From Promethearchaeota archaeon (lineage in GTDB: Archaea > Asgardarchaeota > Thorarchaeia > Thorarchaeales > Thorarchaeaceae), in NCBI GenBank assembly GCA_014728035.1, contig WJMJ01000075.1, positions 1 through 36,322 of the forward strand: a stretch of 36,322 bases of DNA, in the 5' to 3' direction. The position numbers and the translations under genes are program-made. Below, one piece after another: positions 9,732 to 18,910 of the stretch. The first letter of the stretch is position 1. Every line of letters starts with the position of its first letter. Under the pieces are notes generated by a model. It worked only from the letters and a program-made list of their open reading frames with translations. It was not told the origin of the DNA and ran no database searches.

Positions 9732-11573
9732 TCATACAGATATGGGAATTAAAATTTCGAATGTGGCTCCCGCATTTTCCTCGGAGGAAATGAGCTTCAG
9801 GGATCCTCCTAACGCTTTGATTATGTTACGTGAGAGGAACAAACCAAGTCCCCCTCCAGTTGTTGAGGCACCTCTTTGGAATAATTTGTCCTTTATCTCC
9901 GGAGATATTCCAGGACCATTATCGGATACGACAATTCGAACATTGTCTTCAGCTTTCGTAACAGTAACGGTAACAACAGGCTCATCACCAGCATAAGCCA
10001 CAGCATTTCTATAGAGGTTTTCAAAGACTGCTGGGAGAAGCCGACTTCCAGGTATTCTGAGATTTTTAGCTTGCTCTTCAATATCTATGTTGATTTTCAA
10101 ATCGACTTCTGCCGCTTCCGCTTTCATTGAAACTGTTCTAATCAGATTCGCAATGTTTCTTTCTATAGAGTCTGCTTTTCGACTGAAAGCTTTGAGAAGA
10201 CTACTCATTCGCTCACAGACCGCCCTGGCTGATTTTAACATCTCACTTGATTCGTTTTTTTCACCAACGGTAATCATCTCAATCATATCGATGTATCCCT
10301 GAATTAACTGCAAATCATTTCCTACATCATGTCGAAGTAGACTAGAATAGATTTCAAGCTCTTTCCTTTGCTGTTCCTTCATTTCCTCATTCTTTCTTCT
10401 TTCTATGTACAAATTGAGCTCTAATGCAACTGCATCCAAGAGGTCTTCCTCTTGATTAAGAAATGGGTCTAATTCACCATCGGGAATCTCTATTGTTTTT
10501 GGATAAGTTACTTCTATGAATCCACATCTCTCGCCAAATACTTTCAGTTCCTTTGACAGTATATGTTCTTCATCTTCAACTAGTTGGATGTCCACAGTAA
10601 ATCCTTCAAAGGTGATTCTCACATTAGCTAAATGAGGATATTGCAAAGCACCTTGGACTAAATTGACTACTTGAAAGAATGTGTCCTCAAATGAGCTATC
10701 TGTATTCGAGAGGGCTTGTGTAACTGTTCTCAGACAGATTATCTCTCTTGTCGTGCGTTCTAGTTCTTCTTTATCTCGCTTTCTTCCAAGATAACCACCT
10801 AATGCATCTGCAAGAGAATCTAGCAAAATTCTCTCTTGTTTTCTAAATGGACCTTCAAACTCATCTGGATAGTCCTTCAACAAGCATACTTGAATCGTTC
10901 CAACTTTTTTATCGATGATGCAAACATCTGCATATTGACACCACTCTGTCCGCATGAAATTTTCCGTTTGCTCTGTGATTCCTTCACAAGTGATTTTGAC
11001 TACGGTATCATCAGGATACTGATATGCTGTCGGAATCAGATGTGCTAATTGATACAGAACGTCTTCAATTATCCTGTTAGGGTCTGTTAATAACTTGGAA
11101 CTTGAATACAGACAAACTTGTTCACGTATTGTTTGTCGAAGATTTTTTGTTGTCCGCTCAAGAATTTCCATGTACTGTTCACGTTCAGTGATATCAATTA
11201 CTATTGCAATTGCATGAATTTCAGATTTAGGTGTAACTCGAGGAATTGAGCTGACACGAATCCATTTTTTTTGATTGTTTTTTGTTCTTATACTCAATTC
11301 AATACATGACGAATTTCCCATAAAGAGACCGTCTATTTTTTCTTGGACAATCTCTTGATCTGTTTCATCAATAATCTCATAGAGCGTTTTTTCAACAATT
11401 GATGGAATATCTTCTCCTACTATATTGGAGAAAGCACTGTTTGCATAGAGGATACACGCATCTTGATTTATGATAATAACAGCTTCTGGAAGCATTTCTA
11501 AGGACTGTCGCAACTTGATTTCACTATCATCTGATACTGTGTCATCAATTGAATCGTTACGTCCTTCATTCAA
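9732..11573 (-). CDS. PAS sensor histidine kinase with duplicated GAF-like module
   Basis: This 613-residue soluble kinase starts with a PAS domain (about 20-140). Two related modules follow, at about 150-270 and 277-395. Each ends in a GPF.KQER.LLD or DPFLNQEEDLLD segment followed by a helix, and each has a tyrosine-proline turn (YQYPDD, LQYPHL) plus an ITCEG/ITFEG strand. This sensor module is recurrent in archaeal kinases as I recall them, and the tandem copy suggests an internal duplication. His415 in LLRHDVGND is the phospho-acceptor; the ATPase domain has SDNGPGIS and GGGLGLFL. The start is a TTG preceded by GGGGAT eight bases upstream. The ligand is unknown. Confidence 0.9.
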   Translation of the reverse strand: MNEGRNDSIDDTVSDDSEIKLRQSLEMLPEAVIIINQDACILYANSAFSNIVGEDIPSIVEKTLYEIIDETDQEIVQEKIDGLFMGNSSCIELSIRTKNNQKKWIRVSSIPRVTPKSEIHAIAIVIDITEREQYMEILERTTKNLRQTIREQVCLYSSSKLLTDPNRIIEDVLYQLAHLIPTAYQYPDDTVVKITCEGITEQTENFMRTEWCQYADVCIIDKKVGTIQVCLLKDYPDEFEGPFRKQERILLDSLADALGGYLGRKRDKEELERTTREIICLRTVTQALSNTDSSFEDTFFQVVNLVQGALQYPHLANVRITFEGFTVDIQLVEDEEHILSKELKVFGERCGFIEVTYPKTIEIPDGELDPFLNQEEDLLDAVALELNLYIERRKNEEMKEQQRKELEIYSSLLRHDVGNDLQLIQGYIDMIEMITVGEKNESSEMLKSARAVCERMSSLLKAFSRKADSIERNIANLIRTVSMKAEAAEVDLKINIDIEEQAKNLRIPGSRLLPAVFENLYRNAVAYAGDEPVVTVTVTKAEDNVRIVVSDNGPGISPEIKDKLFQRGASTTGGGLGLFLSRNIIKALGGSLKLISSEENAGATFEILIPISV

Positions 11574-11679
11574 AGCCTTAATCCCCTTTGAGAAAATTGC
11601 AGTGCGATTAACATGTGTCCCTATTGTCTTTCAGTTTTTTTAGCAGATAAACAAATTCGCTATGTGCTTATTATCCAAC

Positions 11680-13140
11680 TTACACTGGTAGAGTGATTTT
11701 GAAAGTAGCTGATTCTGGATCTATTAGTTCAATGGTACCACTTAAACTCTGAATAATCTGTCTGGTTAGGTAAAGACCTAGTCCTCCTCCTCTTGTGGAA
11801 ATCCCTTTCTGGAATATTCTTTCTTGAATTGATGGATCTATCCCCGGACCATCATCTGATACGAAAATTTCAAGGATGTCTGATTTCTTTTTACAAGTCA
11901 ATCTCACTGTAGGACTATCTCCTGCATGAATTGCTGAATTTCTGAATAAATTAACAAATGCGATTGGTAAAAGTCTTGAAGATGGTGCCATTGTATCTTT
12001 TACTGATTTATCTATTTCAATTTCTATTGTTAAATTGGCATTAGCTTTTTCAGATTGTTCTGCAATTTCTCTGAGCAGTTGCCTAATCTCTAAACGATTA
12101 CTTTTCTTGGTTGGAGTAAATGTCTGAAGCAAATTTGCCATCTGTTTTCCAACATCTAATGATTGCTGCAGACGATTTCGAGATTTCACATCATCTTCTG
12201 GTAAAGTTGCTAGTGTGAGTTCAACATATCCTAAAGCAATTTGCAAATCTGAGCTTAGGTCATGACGCATTATTGATGTATAGAGTTCAAGTTCTCTCTC
12301 ATACTGCTTTTGCATTTCTTCATGATATTTTCTCTCTGAGATGTCACGAATGAATGATATGAATAATTCTTGATTTGCGGAGTGCAAATGACCTAAAGAA
12401 ATTTCTACAGGTATCCTTTTTTCAGCTTTTGTGAAGACAGTCAATTCAAAGACATCTGATTCAATTCCTTCATCCTGCTTATAGACTGGATGTTTGGGGC
12501 GACTACGTTCCTCTGGAGCAACTAGCATTCGGCTATTCATTCCTACTAATTCTTCTCGAGAATAACCGAATAATTCACATGCTGCTTGATTTGCATGGGT
12601 TATTAGTTCCTCAGCTGTTTCAATTGTTATCGCTTCCTGAGCACCTTCAAATAGCAGTTTGTATCTCTCTTGACTTGCTTGCAGCGCCCTTTGTGCTGCT
12701 AATTCTTCTGTGACATCATCAATGATTCCTACAGTACCTGTTATCTTTCCATCAGCATTTCTCCAAGGTGCAGCTGAAACCCGTAAAATTCGACATTCTC
12801 CAGTCTTATGAGTCATCGTAACATTGTATATCGAAGGATGTCCTTCAAGTCTTTGACTGGTCTGGTCTTGTATTTCTTCAATTTCAGAGGAATCAATAAA
12901 ATCTAACACACTTCTTCCAATGAGTTCTTGTTTTGAGTATCCAATAATCTCGGCCATATAATCGTTAACAAAAATGAAATCTTCAGAGAGATCAACTATA
13001 GCTATTCCTCTTGGTAGAGAAGTCACGGCATCCCAGACTGATTTAAGATCAGCTTGTAATATTGCTGCAATCTTATCAACTGAAACACCTGATTCTTCTT
13101 TCATAATAATCCTGTTCCTAATTAGAGGAGAGATGGTCAT
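11680..13140 (-). CDS. PAS-PAS sensor histidine kinase, soluble
   Basis: Two PAS domains (about residues 30-145 and 155-280 from the chosen ATG) are followed by a kinase core with His293 in IMRHDLSSDLQ, an N box in FVNLFRNSA, SDDGPGID and GGGLGLYL. The residue four after the His is Ser, where the sister kinases have Asn; this position usually helps phosphatase chemistry. The frame is open further upstream to a TTG at 13188, which overlaps the divergent transporter's promoter region. Another ATG lies at 13104 next to AGGAT, so the N-terminus is uncertain. Like its two neighbours it has no receiver domain and no membrane segment. Confidence 0.85.
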   Translation of the reverse strand: MTISPLIRNRIIMKEESGVSVDKIAAILQADLKSVWDAVTSLPRGIAIVDLSEDFIFVNDYMAEIIGYSKQELIGRSVLDFIDSSEIEEIQDQTSQRLEGHPSIYNVTMTHKTGECRILRVSAAPWRNADGKITGTVGIIDDVTEELAAQRALQASQERYKLLFEGAQEAITIETAEELITHANQAACELFGYSREELVGMNSRMLVAPEERSRPKHPVYKQDEGIESDVFELTVFTKAEKRIPVEISLGHLHSANQELFISFIRDISERKYHEEMQKQYERELELYTSIMRHDLSSDLQIALGYVELTLATLPEDDVKSRNRLQQSLDVGKQMANLLQTFTPTKKSNRLEIRQLLREIAEQSEKANANLTIEIEIDKSVKDTMAPSSRLLPIAFVNLFRNSAIHAGDSPTVRLTCKKKSDILEIFVSDDGPGIDPSIQERIFQKGISTRGGGLGLYLTRQIIQSLSGTIELIDPESATFKITLPV

Positions 13141-13277
13141 ACTCGCTGTTGAGAACCCACCCAAGTCACTCTGAAGAGTATCTTCCAAATTGTTATGTTT
13201 TTCTATGGATAATGATTACAAATCAATTATCATCTTATATGAAGCTGTTCATCTTATATTTTCAGGCTGTTCCTCAA

Positions 13278-13286
13278 CTTTTTATC
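13278..13286 (+). promoter_or_regulatory. TATA box for leaderless transport gene
   Basis: CTTTTTATC is centred about 28 nt before the ATG at 13310. This is the spacing expected if transcription starts at or next to the start codon. It supports the internal ATG rather than the upstream TTG of the open frame. Confidence 0.5.
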
Positions 13287-13309
13287 TTGGTTGGTATTCC
13301 TCTAGGGTT

Positions 13310-14647
13310 ATGAGAACTCTCAAAAAAATGGGATATAGTGTTGGTAGCATAACAGCAACTCTTCCTCAGTATATGATTCAAACCTATATTTTCATTCATT
13401 ACCTAGTTCGTCTACATATGAACGAATTCTGGTTAGCAGGAGCACTTACAGTTTGGGGTGTGTGGAATGCGGTCAATGATCCGATATTTGGTTACCTTTC
13501 GGACAAGACCAGAACGAGATGGGGAAAAAGAGTTCCTTGGATAGCTATTTTCGCATTACCTCTTGCTTTGTCAACCTATCTTGTATTCGCCCCTCCAGGG
13601 GACGCTTTCGTTCTAGGTGACATTTCACTATTTATTTGGCTGACTCTAACAATAATATTTTATGATACATGTTATACTATCGTAGTACTAAATTGGACAG
13701 CACTTTTTCCAGAGATGTTCACAAGTAACGAAGAGAGGTCTCAAGTATCGGTAATACGACAGATATTCTCAATATTTGGACTAATCGCTGGAACAGTAGT
13801 TCCTGCAATTCTAGCTTCTACTATGGGTTGGGATACAGTTGCTTTTGCAATAGGACTTGTTGCTGCTCTATTTGCATTTCTGTCTCTCGCAGGCGTTGAA
13901 GAACGGGAGGAATTCAAACAGGAAAAACCATTGCCCATAATCGACTCGATGAAGTATACATTTACAAATCGAGCATTCCTCATTTTTGTCAGTTACAATT
14001 TCTTTGTGCAATATGTTATTGCTGTCGTTATGGGAGCATTACCTTTCTATGCTGAATTTGTACTCTTTCAAGATATCTCATTGATTTTCATTACAGCATT
14101 TGTTTCAGCGATACTCTTCTTTGCAATTTGGAACAAGATGATAGTTACCAAAGGACCTCGTACAACAGCTATTGTTACAATGCTTTGGGTTGGTGTTTCC
14201 TTACTTGGTATTCTCGTTGCAGCTGATCTAGTCACTGCCTTACTTGTAATCGCTCTAGCTGGAATGGGTGTTGGAGGCTTTATGATTCTACCAGATATTC
14301 TCATCGCTTTTGCAATTGACCATGACGAAACCAAGACCGGAATCCGTCGTGAAGGGGCATATTTTGGTTTCAACGCTTTCGTTATGCGTTTTGCAGTTGT
14401 GGCTCAAGCATGGACCTATTCACTCATTCTCTATGCTTCCGGGTTCGATGAGCAATTGCCTGTACAGCCTGATAGTGCTATACTTGCACTTCGAGTTTTA
14501 TTGTCGATACTTCCTCTCGTTGCTTCACTCATAGGTATAGCTATAATCTCAAAATATCCATATCATGGTGAAAAGCTCGAAAAAATACAGAAGGAAATTG
14601 CGTTATTGCATGACGAAAAGAAACAAAACCTTGAGCGAGATAACTAA
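13310..14647 (+). CDS. GPH/MelB-type MFS transporter
   Basis: The 445-residue product has about twelve membrane helices. The glycoside-pentoside-hexuronide transporter signature NDPIFGYLSDKTRTRWGKR lies at residues 55-73, after helix 2. Family members move sugars, or in divergent branches other solutes, with a cation; the substrate here is unknown. The open frame extends upstream to a TTG at 13190, but the extra 40 residues resemble no transporter N-terminus. The ATG at 13310 has a TATA box at leaderless spacing. An FdhD-like gene follows after 17 nt and is probably co-transcribed, which is an unusual pairing. Confidence 0.83.
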   Translation: MRTLKKMGYSVGSITATLPQYMIQTYIFIHYLVRLHMNEFWLAGALTVWGVWNAVNDPIFGYLSDKTRTRWGKRVPWIAIFALPLALSTYLVFAPPGDAFVLGDISLFIWLTLTIIFYDTCYTIVVLNWTALFPEMFTSNEERSQVSVIRQIFSIFGLIAGTVVPAILASTMGWDTVAFAIGLVAALFAFLSLAGVEEREEFKQEKPLPIIDSMKYTFTNRAFLIFVSYNFFVQYVIAVVMGALPFYAEFVLFQDISLIFITAFVSAILFFAIWNKMIVTKGPRTTAIVTMLWVGVSLLGILVAADLVTALLVIALAGMGVGGFMILPDILIAFAIDHDETKTGIRREGAYFGFNAFVMRFAVVAQAWTYSLILYASGFDEQLPVQPDSAILALRVLLSILPLVASLIGIAIISKYPYHGEKLEKIQKEIALLHDEKKQNLERDN

Positions 14648-14664
14648 CAGAAGTCCGTGATACT

Positions 14665-15384
14665 GTGAAATCAATAAACGAAATTCGGGTTCGAAGGTAT
14701 ACCGAGGAATCAAATCATGATGAAAAAGGTCTGATTGCTTCTGAACAAATTGTTGAAATACGAACATCTGAACGGCAACTTGGAGTTCTCAAGACCAGTC
14801 CCGGTTTAGAAGAATACCTTGCTTTAGGTTTCATTCTATCTATGGGCTATTGGCCCTATTCGAATAAATATCCAGAGGTTATTCGTCAAGAGGAATATGT
14901 TCTTGTTATCATCGATGAGGCAAGTATCGAAGATCATATTCGTGATAGAGATGATATCTTTCCTCTTGAGAGTGAACTTTTTCTTAGGTTGGAAGATTTC
15001 CAGAAACAACTTGGATACATATCTGAACAAGCTGAATTATCTTCCGAAACTACGGGAATTCATTCTGCTTTACTTATAGACACACTTGAGCATAAACAGT
15101 ACTTCGCTGAGGACTTCAGCCAATCAGCTGCAGTTGACAAGGTAATCGGCATGGGTCTAGCTAATGGCATTCATTTTCCAGCAAGTTATTTGCTTGTCAC
15201 GGATTTAATAACTCAAGACATAGCGGAGAAATGCATTTGGGTTGAAATCCCTCTTATCGCCTCAAGTTCCAGTTCAACCGATAGAGGAATACTGACTGCT
15301 GAAACATTCAATATCACATTGATTGGTAATCTTACTGTTGATTCATTTTCCGTATACCATGAAGGTGCAGTGAAGATAGAATAG
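14665..15384 (+). CDS. FdhD-like protein lacking sulfurtransferase cysteines
   Basis: The 239-residue protein follows the FdhD fold from end to end. SPGLEEYLALGFILSMGYW matches the family's N-terminal LALGF..SEG motif, TGIHSALL (130-137) matches TGGTHAAAL, and EDFSQSAAVDKVIG (149-162) matches EDVGRHNAVDKVIG. The final strands ITLIGNLTVDSFSVY match the C-terminal nucleotide-binding part. True FdhD moves sulfur from IscS to the molybdenum cofactor of formate dehydrogenase using a CxxC loop cysteine. Here that loop (about 85-120) has no Cys, the only Cys in the protein is residue 190, and the RHN of the cofactor motif is lost. It may bind a cofactor or nucleotide without sulfur transfer. The start is GTG with GTGAT just upstream. 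Confidence 0.75.
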   Translation: MKSINEIRVRRYTEESNHDEKGLIASEQIVEIRTSERQLGVLKTSPGLEEYLALGFILSMGYWPYSNKYPEVIRQEEYVLVIIDEASIEDHIRDRDDIFPLESELFLRLEDFQKQLGYISEQAELSSETTGIHSALLIDTLEHKQYFAEDFSQSAAVDKVIGMGLANGIHFPASYLLVTDLITQDIAEKCIWVEIPLIASSSSSTDRGILTAETFNITLIGNLTVDSFSVYHEGAVKIE

Positions 15385-15392
15385 AAATGATA

Positions 15393-16571
15393 TCATTCTT
15401 TTTCTAATTCATCTTGTTCATCATCTGGATACTCTCTTCTTATTCCTTTCACCATAATCCCCTTTGCTGCTAAAGCACTACATAGTAATGGTGATGAGAG
15501 GAATATTTTTGGGATGGACATTTTCTTCTTATCAAAATCAAGAGCAACTTTGATTTTATACAAACTATTACTATGTCTGTCAAAGAGATATTTTGATTCT
15601 GCTAGTAACACCACTTGTGAATTCGAGTACGAATCGTTTTCCAAAGACAAAAGACGGGTCCCAATATCTGGGCCCAGTAACCATAATTTCCAGTTTCTTC
15701 TTTCTCGCTTGAAGAGTAACAATAATCCCTCTCTAACTTCTGCTGATTCGAATTCTGCTGCGTTATCTGGAAAGTCTAAACCAGGTGGCAATGTGGACCT
15801 GTTAATATATGGACGAATGACTTCTATTGGCTCTGGGTCATCCCCTTCTGCATAGATAACATCAGCAAAAGGATCCCATGTTAATTTCAATCCGTCCTCG
15901 GTCTCATACCAGAGTCCTGTCGTTCTGGGGTAACGAAGGAATTCTCTGATTTCTTTAGTGTTGGGTTCTCTTTTCTCGTATAATATTTCTGAATCATCTG
16001 GGCGGTGAAATTCCAAAAGATATCGCTCTTTTTCAGTCTTCAAGTCGATTTTGGTATGCACTATCTCTAGGTCTAAGTTTCCAATAGATTCTAGAGTCTT
16101 ATTGATTTGAGAATCGATTTTTTCTGATAATGGAATATTTGACATCTTAATGCTAGACTGTGCGGGATTACTCCAGATTTTTGCCCACAGTAAAGGGTAT
16201 GTTCTATCATCTTTAGGTGTGCCAAACTCTAACTTTCCCCATGGAATCCATTCATTTTCATTTTCTTCTAGGGGTTGCAACCAGATGTAATCTGAGTCAT
16301 CATACTCTGCTACCAATATATTGGTTCTATCATTATTCTGAATCTCCAATGCATTCTCAATTAACATATCATAACGGATAGAACCCCAAAACCAACCATA
16401 CCGAAAGCTCTTCCAGCTCTTAAGACAGAACAATCCTGTGTAGCATCTATTACTTCCCTTCGCTGTTTGGAAGATAAGCCAAGTTTCTGATTCTCCTATG
16501 TCTTCATCGATTGTTGTGATGAGCTGACCATATCTGATATTTGTCAAAACTGAAGATTCGATTTCTGACAA
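15393..16571 (-). CDS. uncharacterised soluble protein
   Basis: I do not recognise a family. The product (about 392 residues) is rich in Trp, Glu and Asp. It has many short strand-like stretches (YGWFWGSIRYD, YIWLQPLEE, WKLWLLGPD) suggesting an all-beta fold, no membrane segment and a charged C-terminus. The frame opens with GTG at 16580, but that GTG is part of an AGGTGAT ribosome site. The TTG at 16571, four bases after that site, is the likelier start. It begins two to eleven bases after the stop of the broken surface-protein gene, so the two probably form one unit. It converges on the FdhD-like gene with an 8-nt gap. Confidence 0.6.
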   Translation of the reverse strand: MSEIESSVLTNIRYGQLITTIDEDIGESETWLIFQTAKGSNRCYTGLFCLKSWKSFRYGWFWGSIRYDMLIENALEIQNNDRTNILVAEYDDSDYIWLQPLEENENEWIPWGKLEFGTPKDDRTYPLLWAKIWSNPAQSSIKMSNIPLSEKIDSQINKTLESIGNLDLEIVHTKIDLKTEKERYLLEFHRPDDSEILYEKREPNTKEIREFLRYPRTTGLWYETEDGLKLTWDPFADVIYAEGDDPEPIEVIRPYINRSTLPPGLDFPDNAAEFESAEVREGLLLLFKRERRNWKLWLLGPDIGTRLLSLENDSYSNSQVVLLAESKYLFDRHSNSLYKIKVALDFDKKKMSIPKIFLSSPLLCSALAAKGIMVKGIRREYPDDEQDELEKE

Positions 16572-16582
16572 AGATATCACCT

Positions 16583-17033
16583 TTATTCTCTTCTACGGCG
16601 AACAAGTGCTATTAATGCTATTATTAAGAGTGACCCGCCCACTACCATCATTAGTATTTCCATTGGAGTGAAGTTCCAGAGAGAACCTCCTGAAGTCGTA
16701 GACGTAGTTGCAGTAGGTTCAACAGCAGCTAGGGCTTCTATAATATCTGTATCCGATGTGTATCTTCCTCCGTTGTCGTATACTACTATTGTAATGTTAT
16801 GATTCCATAATCCACCCATCTAGACTAAATTCTACATGTCCACTAGACCATACTGAATATTGTACCTGAGTTCCATTTTGTAAAATGACATAATAGCTTC
16901 CACTAGCATCTGATGGATTTCATACTATTGCTTGATCAACAGACCCATATTCAATAATCATATCAGCAGGATGCTCTATAGTTGGTGTGACAAGAAATAA
17001 GCTGAATAGGATGGTAATTTCTCTCCGCGACAT
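16583..17033 (-). pseudogene. broken C-terminally anchored surface protein
   Basis: An ATG at 17033 opens a frame with a hydrophobic signal-like start (ITILFSLFLV), then an Ig-like opening (MIIEYGSVDQAIV). It is interrupted by TGA at 16920-16922, exactly where related domains have Trp before NPSD. The frame resumes as NPSDASGSYYVILQNGT and runs to SLDG. An extra G in a GGG run (about 16814-16818) then shifts the frame. The third piece (78 residues, ATG 16819) has NHNITIVVYDNGG, a Thr/Ser-rich linker, one membrane helix and RRRR. Removing one G and reading the TGA as Trp gives one continuous signal peptide, Ig-like domain and anchor protein. The C-terminal piece alone might still be translated. 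Confidence 0.65.
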
Positions 17034-17102
17034 CTTAAACTACGGAATATCGGAACTCCGAACTCTCTTATACTTTTTGAAAATCATTTGAATAAAAAGT
17101 GG

Positions 17103-17124
17103 GAGCAGGACAAATTTCCTGCTC
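17103..17124 (-). terminator. hairpin terminator of the ABC exporter operon
   Basis: An 8-bp stem (GAGCAGGA/TCCTGCTC) with a 6-nt loop begins three bases after the last permease stop codon. On the minus strand it is followed by CCCACTTTTTATTC. The arrangement matches a terminator. Confidence 0.65.
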
Positions 17125-17127
17125 TGT

Positions 17128-18006
17128 CTAAAACTGTGATAGGGCACCCCGCTGGCGAACTAGACGTTCTGTGGCTCTGAATAATAGAGTACCGACAATA
17201 ACAAAGATGAAATCAAGAATAATCAGAGCTACAACAGCAGTAACGACCCCTTCGTAAGCAAGCCCATACATCAAGAATCCCCTGAATCCTTCTACAGTCC
17301 AAGTCAATGGCGATGCCAAAGAAAGATATTGCAGGATTGGTGGAAGTACCGCAATGGGATACGTCATAGGAGCTACCAGCATCAATATACTTGACAGAAA
17401 CTCAACAATCATCCAACCTTGTTTTGCTGTTAGAACAATACAGACTACAGTAAAAATTAGACCCTGCATTGCGACAATAGATAGTCCAATGATTGCCAGG
17501 GCAGGTAGAATTCCCCAGACATCCAGACTCACTCCAAAGATTAACACGGACGCTGCGAGCTGAAGAACTACTCCGAGACCTCCATGCTGCAGATTATGTA
17601 GTGTAGACCCCCAGACAAGGGTCTCACGATTCATTGGTGTGGTCATGAGAGTTTCCAAGGTACCTACGTTTTGTTCACGTCTTAGTGAGAATCCTGTGCC
17701 CCAGAGCAAGCTAAGTGCAAGTCCAGTAAACGCAGTTCCTATCGCGATGTATGATAACCAGTCAGAAACCCCTGTTAAGTCCTGAAGGGGTATCGACTCG
17801 GTAGAACCGGTTAAGGCGGATCCTGCAATGAGGTAGGGAATAAACCAGATGAAAGGCATAACAATGAACCAAAGAACACTGAGGGGGTAACTCAGTTCAA
17901 CTTTCCACTGTTTTATTGCCATTGCGCTAGCAGCTCGAAGTTCAGCTCTGAATCCTTTGCGTTGCCACATCTTCTGAAAGATTTCAGATTCAACTTGTTC
18001 AGTCAT
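17128..18006 (-). CDS. ABC-2 type exporter permease
   Basis: The 292-residue product has six or so hydrophobic helices in the ABC-2 arrangement, preceded by an N-terminal cytoplasmic helix. It is the last gene of a three-gene operon with a second permease and an ATPase. An open frame extends to 18030. The ATG at 18006 is chosen because GGGAGG lies eight bases upstream and the preceding stop codon is one base away. With its sister it probably forms a heterodimeric pore for export of a lipid, drug-like compound or polysaccharide; the substrate is unknown. The WGTGFSLRREQNVGTLETLMTT segment resembles the typical region between helices 2 and 3 of the family. Confidence 0.87.
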   Translation of the reverse strand: MTEQVESEIFQKMWQRKGFRAELRAASAMAIKQWKVELSYPLSVLWFIVMPFIWFIPYLIAGSALTGSTESIPLQDLTGVSDWLSYIAIGTAFTGLALSLLWGTGFSLRREQNVGTLETLMTTPMNRETLVWGSTLHNLQHGGLGVVLQLAASVLIFGVSLDVWGILPALAIIGLSIVAMQGLIFTVVCIVLTAKQGWMIVEFLSSILMLVAPMTYPIAVLPPILQYLSLASPLTWTVEGFRGFLMYGLAYEGVVTAVVALIILDFIFVIVGTLLFRATERLVRQRGALSQF

Positions 18007-18007
18007 T

Positions 18008-18910
18008 CTAGAAGCCTCCCATATGTCCACGTTGCTTGGTCCATTTCTCTGCCCATTTGAAAGAAGCCATTCCTATACCCCAGAATATCAGTGCTAGAAT
18101 ACCTAAAGCCCCAATTGATTGAATGAATGTCAATAGATTCATTGTCCCATTGATAGCAATCTCTCTGATTGTGATGATACCTATCGTAGTTGGCACTATG
18201 TAGGCAATTGCTTGAGCTGACCTTGGAAGGGCCTGAACCGGATATTGAATTGGCGAGAGCATGTAGGTGGATTCAGATATCAGCTGAGTGAGGACACTGG
18301 GATCTTTGAAGACTAGTATCAATCCAGCCACCATGAATCCGAAGCCGTACAGAGCGAATACCATGATGAGTAGAATGATGATAGTCGGAGCTATAGCAGT
18401 TATCGCATAGTTTACACCAAATATCGCCATTGCAAAGCACAGCATGATGATTGCCTGTAATGTTCCTTGAATTGAGTCGGAAAAAGCTGCTCCAAGTAGG
18501 ATACTAATTCTCGGTACAGGGGCTGTGAATAATGGTTCAAGAGTACCACTGAATTGCTCCCAACGGAAGTTGTTCCCAATACCCCAAATCGAATTATCCA
18601 GATACATAAATACAAACCAGCCTATCACTGAGAATTGCACGAAATCACCAAAGCCTGATAGTTCGGTGAAATGTGTGCTGGTCTCAGGTCCTGCTAATGC
18701 TGTTGCCATCAGGATAAATGGTGCAAACCAGAGAAGAGGCAATACTCCCCATACTAGGAAGTTTGCAGGATATCTAACTGCAATCTTTAGGTTCTTAGTT
18801 GCAAATATCTTTGCTGCTGACCAGTCCATGATACGTGGTTGGAAATCGTCTAGGTACTCCGTTCCATCCCTCACGCGATCTGTTTCTTGCTTTTGGAGTG
18901 TTTCGGTCAA
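18008..18910 (-). CDS. ABC-2 type exporter permease
   Basis: This 300-residue membrane protein is a paralogue of the downstream permease: a cytoplasmic N-terminus, then FLVWGVLPLLWF, the ABC-2 loop NNFRWEQFSGTLEPLFTAPV, and a C-terminal amphipathic tail. Its start is a TTG that overlaps the ATPase stop (TTGA), with GGGAGG eleven bases upstream inside the ATPase gene. The tight overlap implies coupled translation and a fixed stoichiometry. It is expected in the cell membrane as one half of the translocation path. The two permeases appear equal in length and layout, so they probably arose by duplication. Confidence 0.87.
   Translation of the reverse strand: MTETLQKQETDRVRDGTEYLDDFQPRIMDWSAAKIFATKNLKIAVRYPANFLVWGVLPLLWFAPFILMATALAGPETSTHFTELSGFGDFVQFSVIGWFVFMYLDNSIWGIGNNFRWEQFSGTLEPLFTAPVPRISILLGAAFSDSIQGTLQAIIMLCFAMAIFGVNYAITAIAPTIIILLIMVFALYGFGFMVAGLILVFKDPSVLTQLISESTYMLSPIQYPVQALPRSAQAIAYIVPTTIGIITIREIAINGTMNLLTFIQSIGALGILALIFWGIGMASFKWAEKWTKQRGHMGGF

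Noticed and set aside
16920..16922. TGA recoded as Trp
   Set aside because: Only one such case is seen, the same gene also has a frameshift, and all long genes in the window use TGA as a normal stop.
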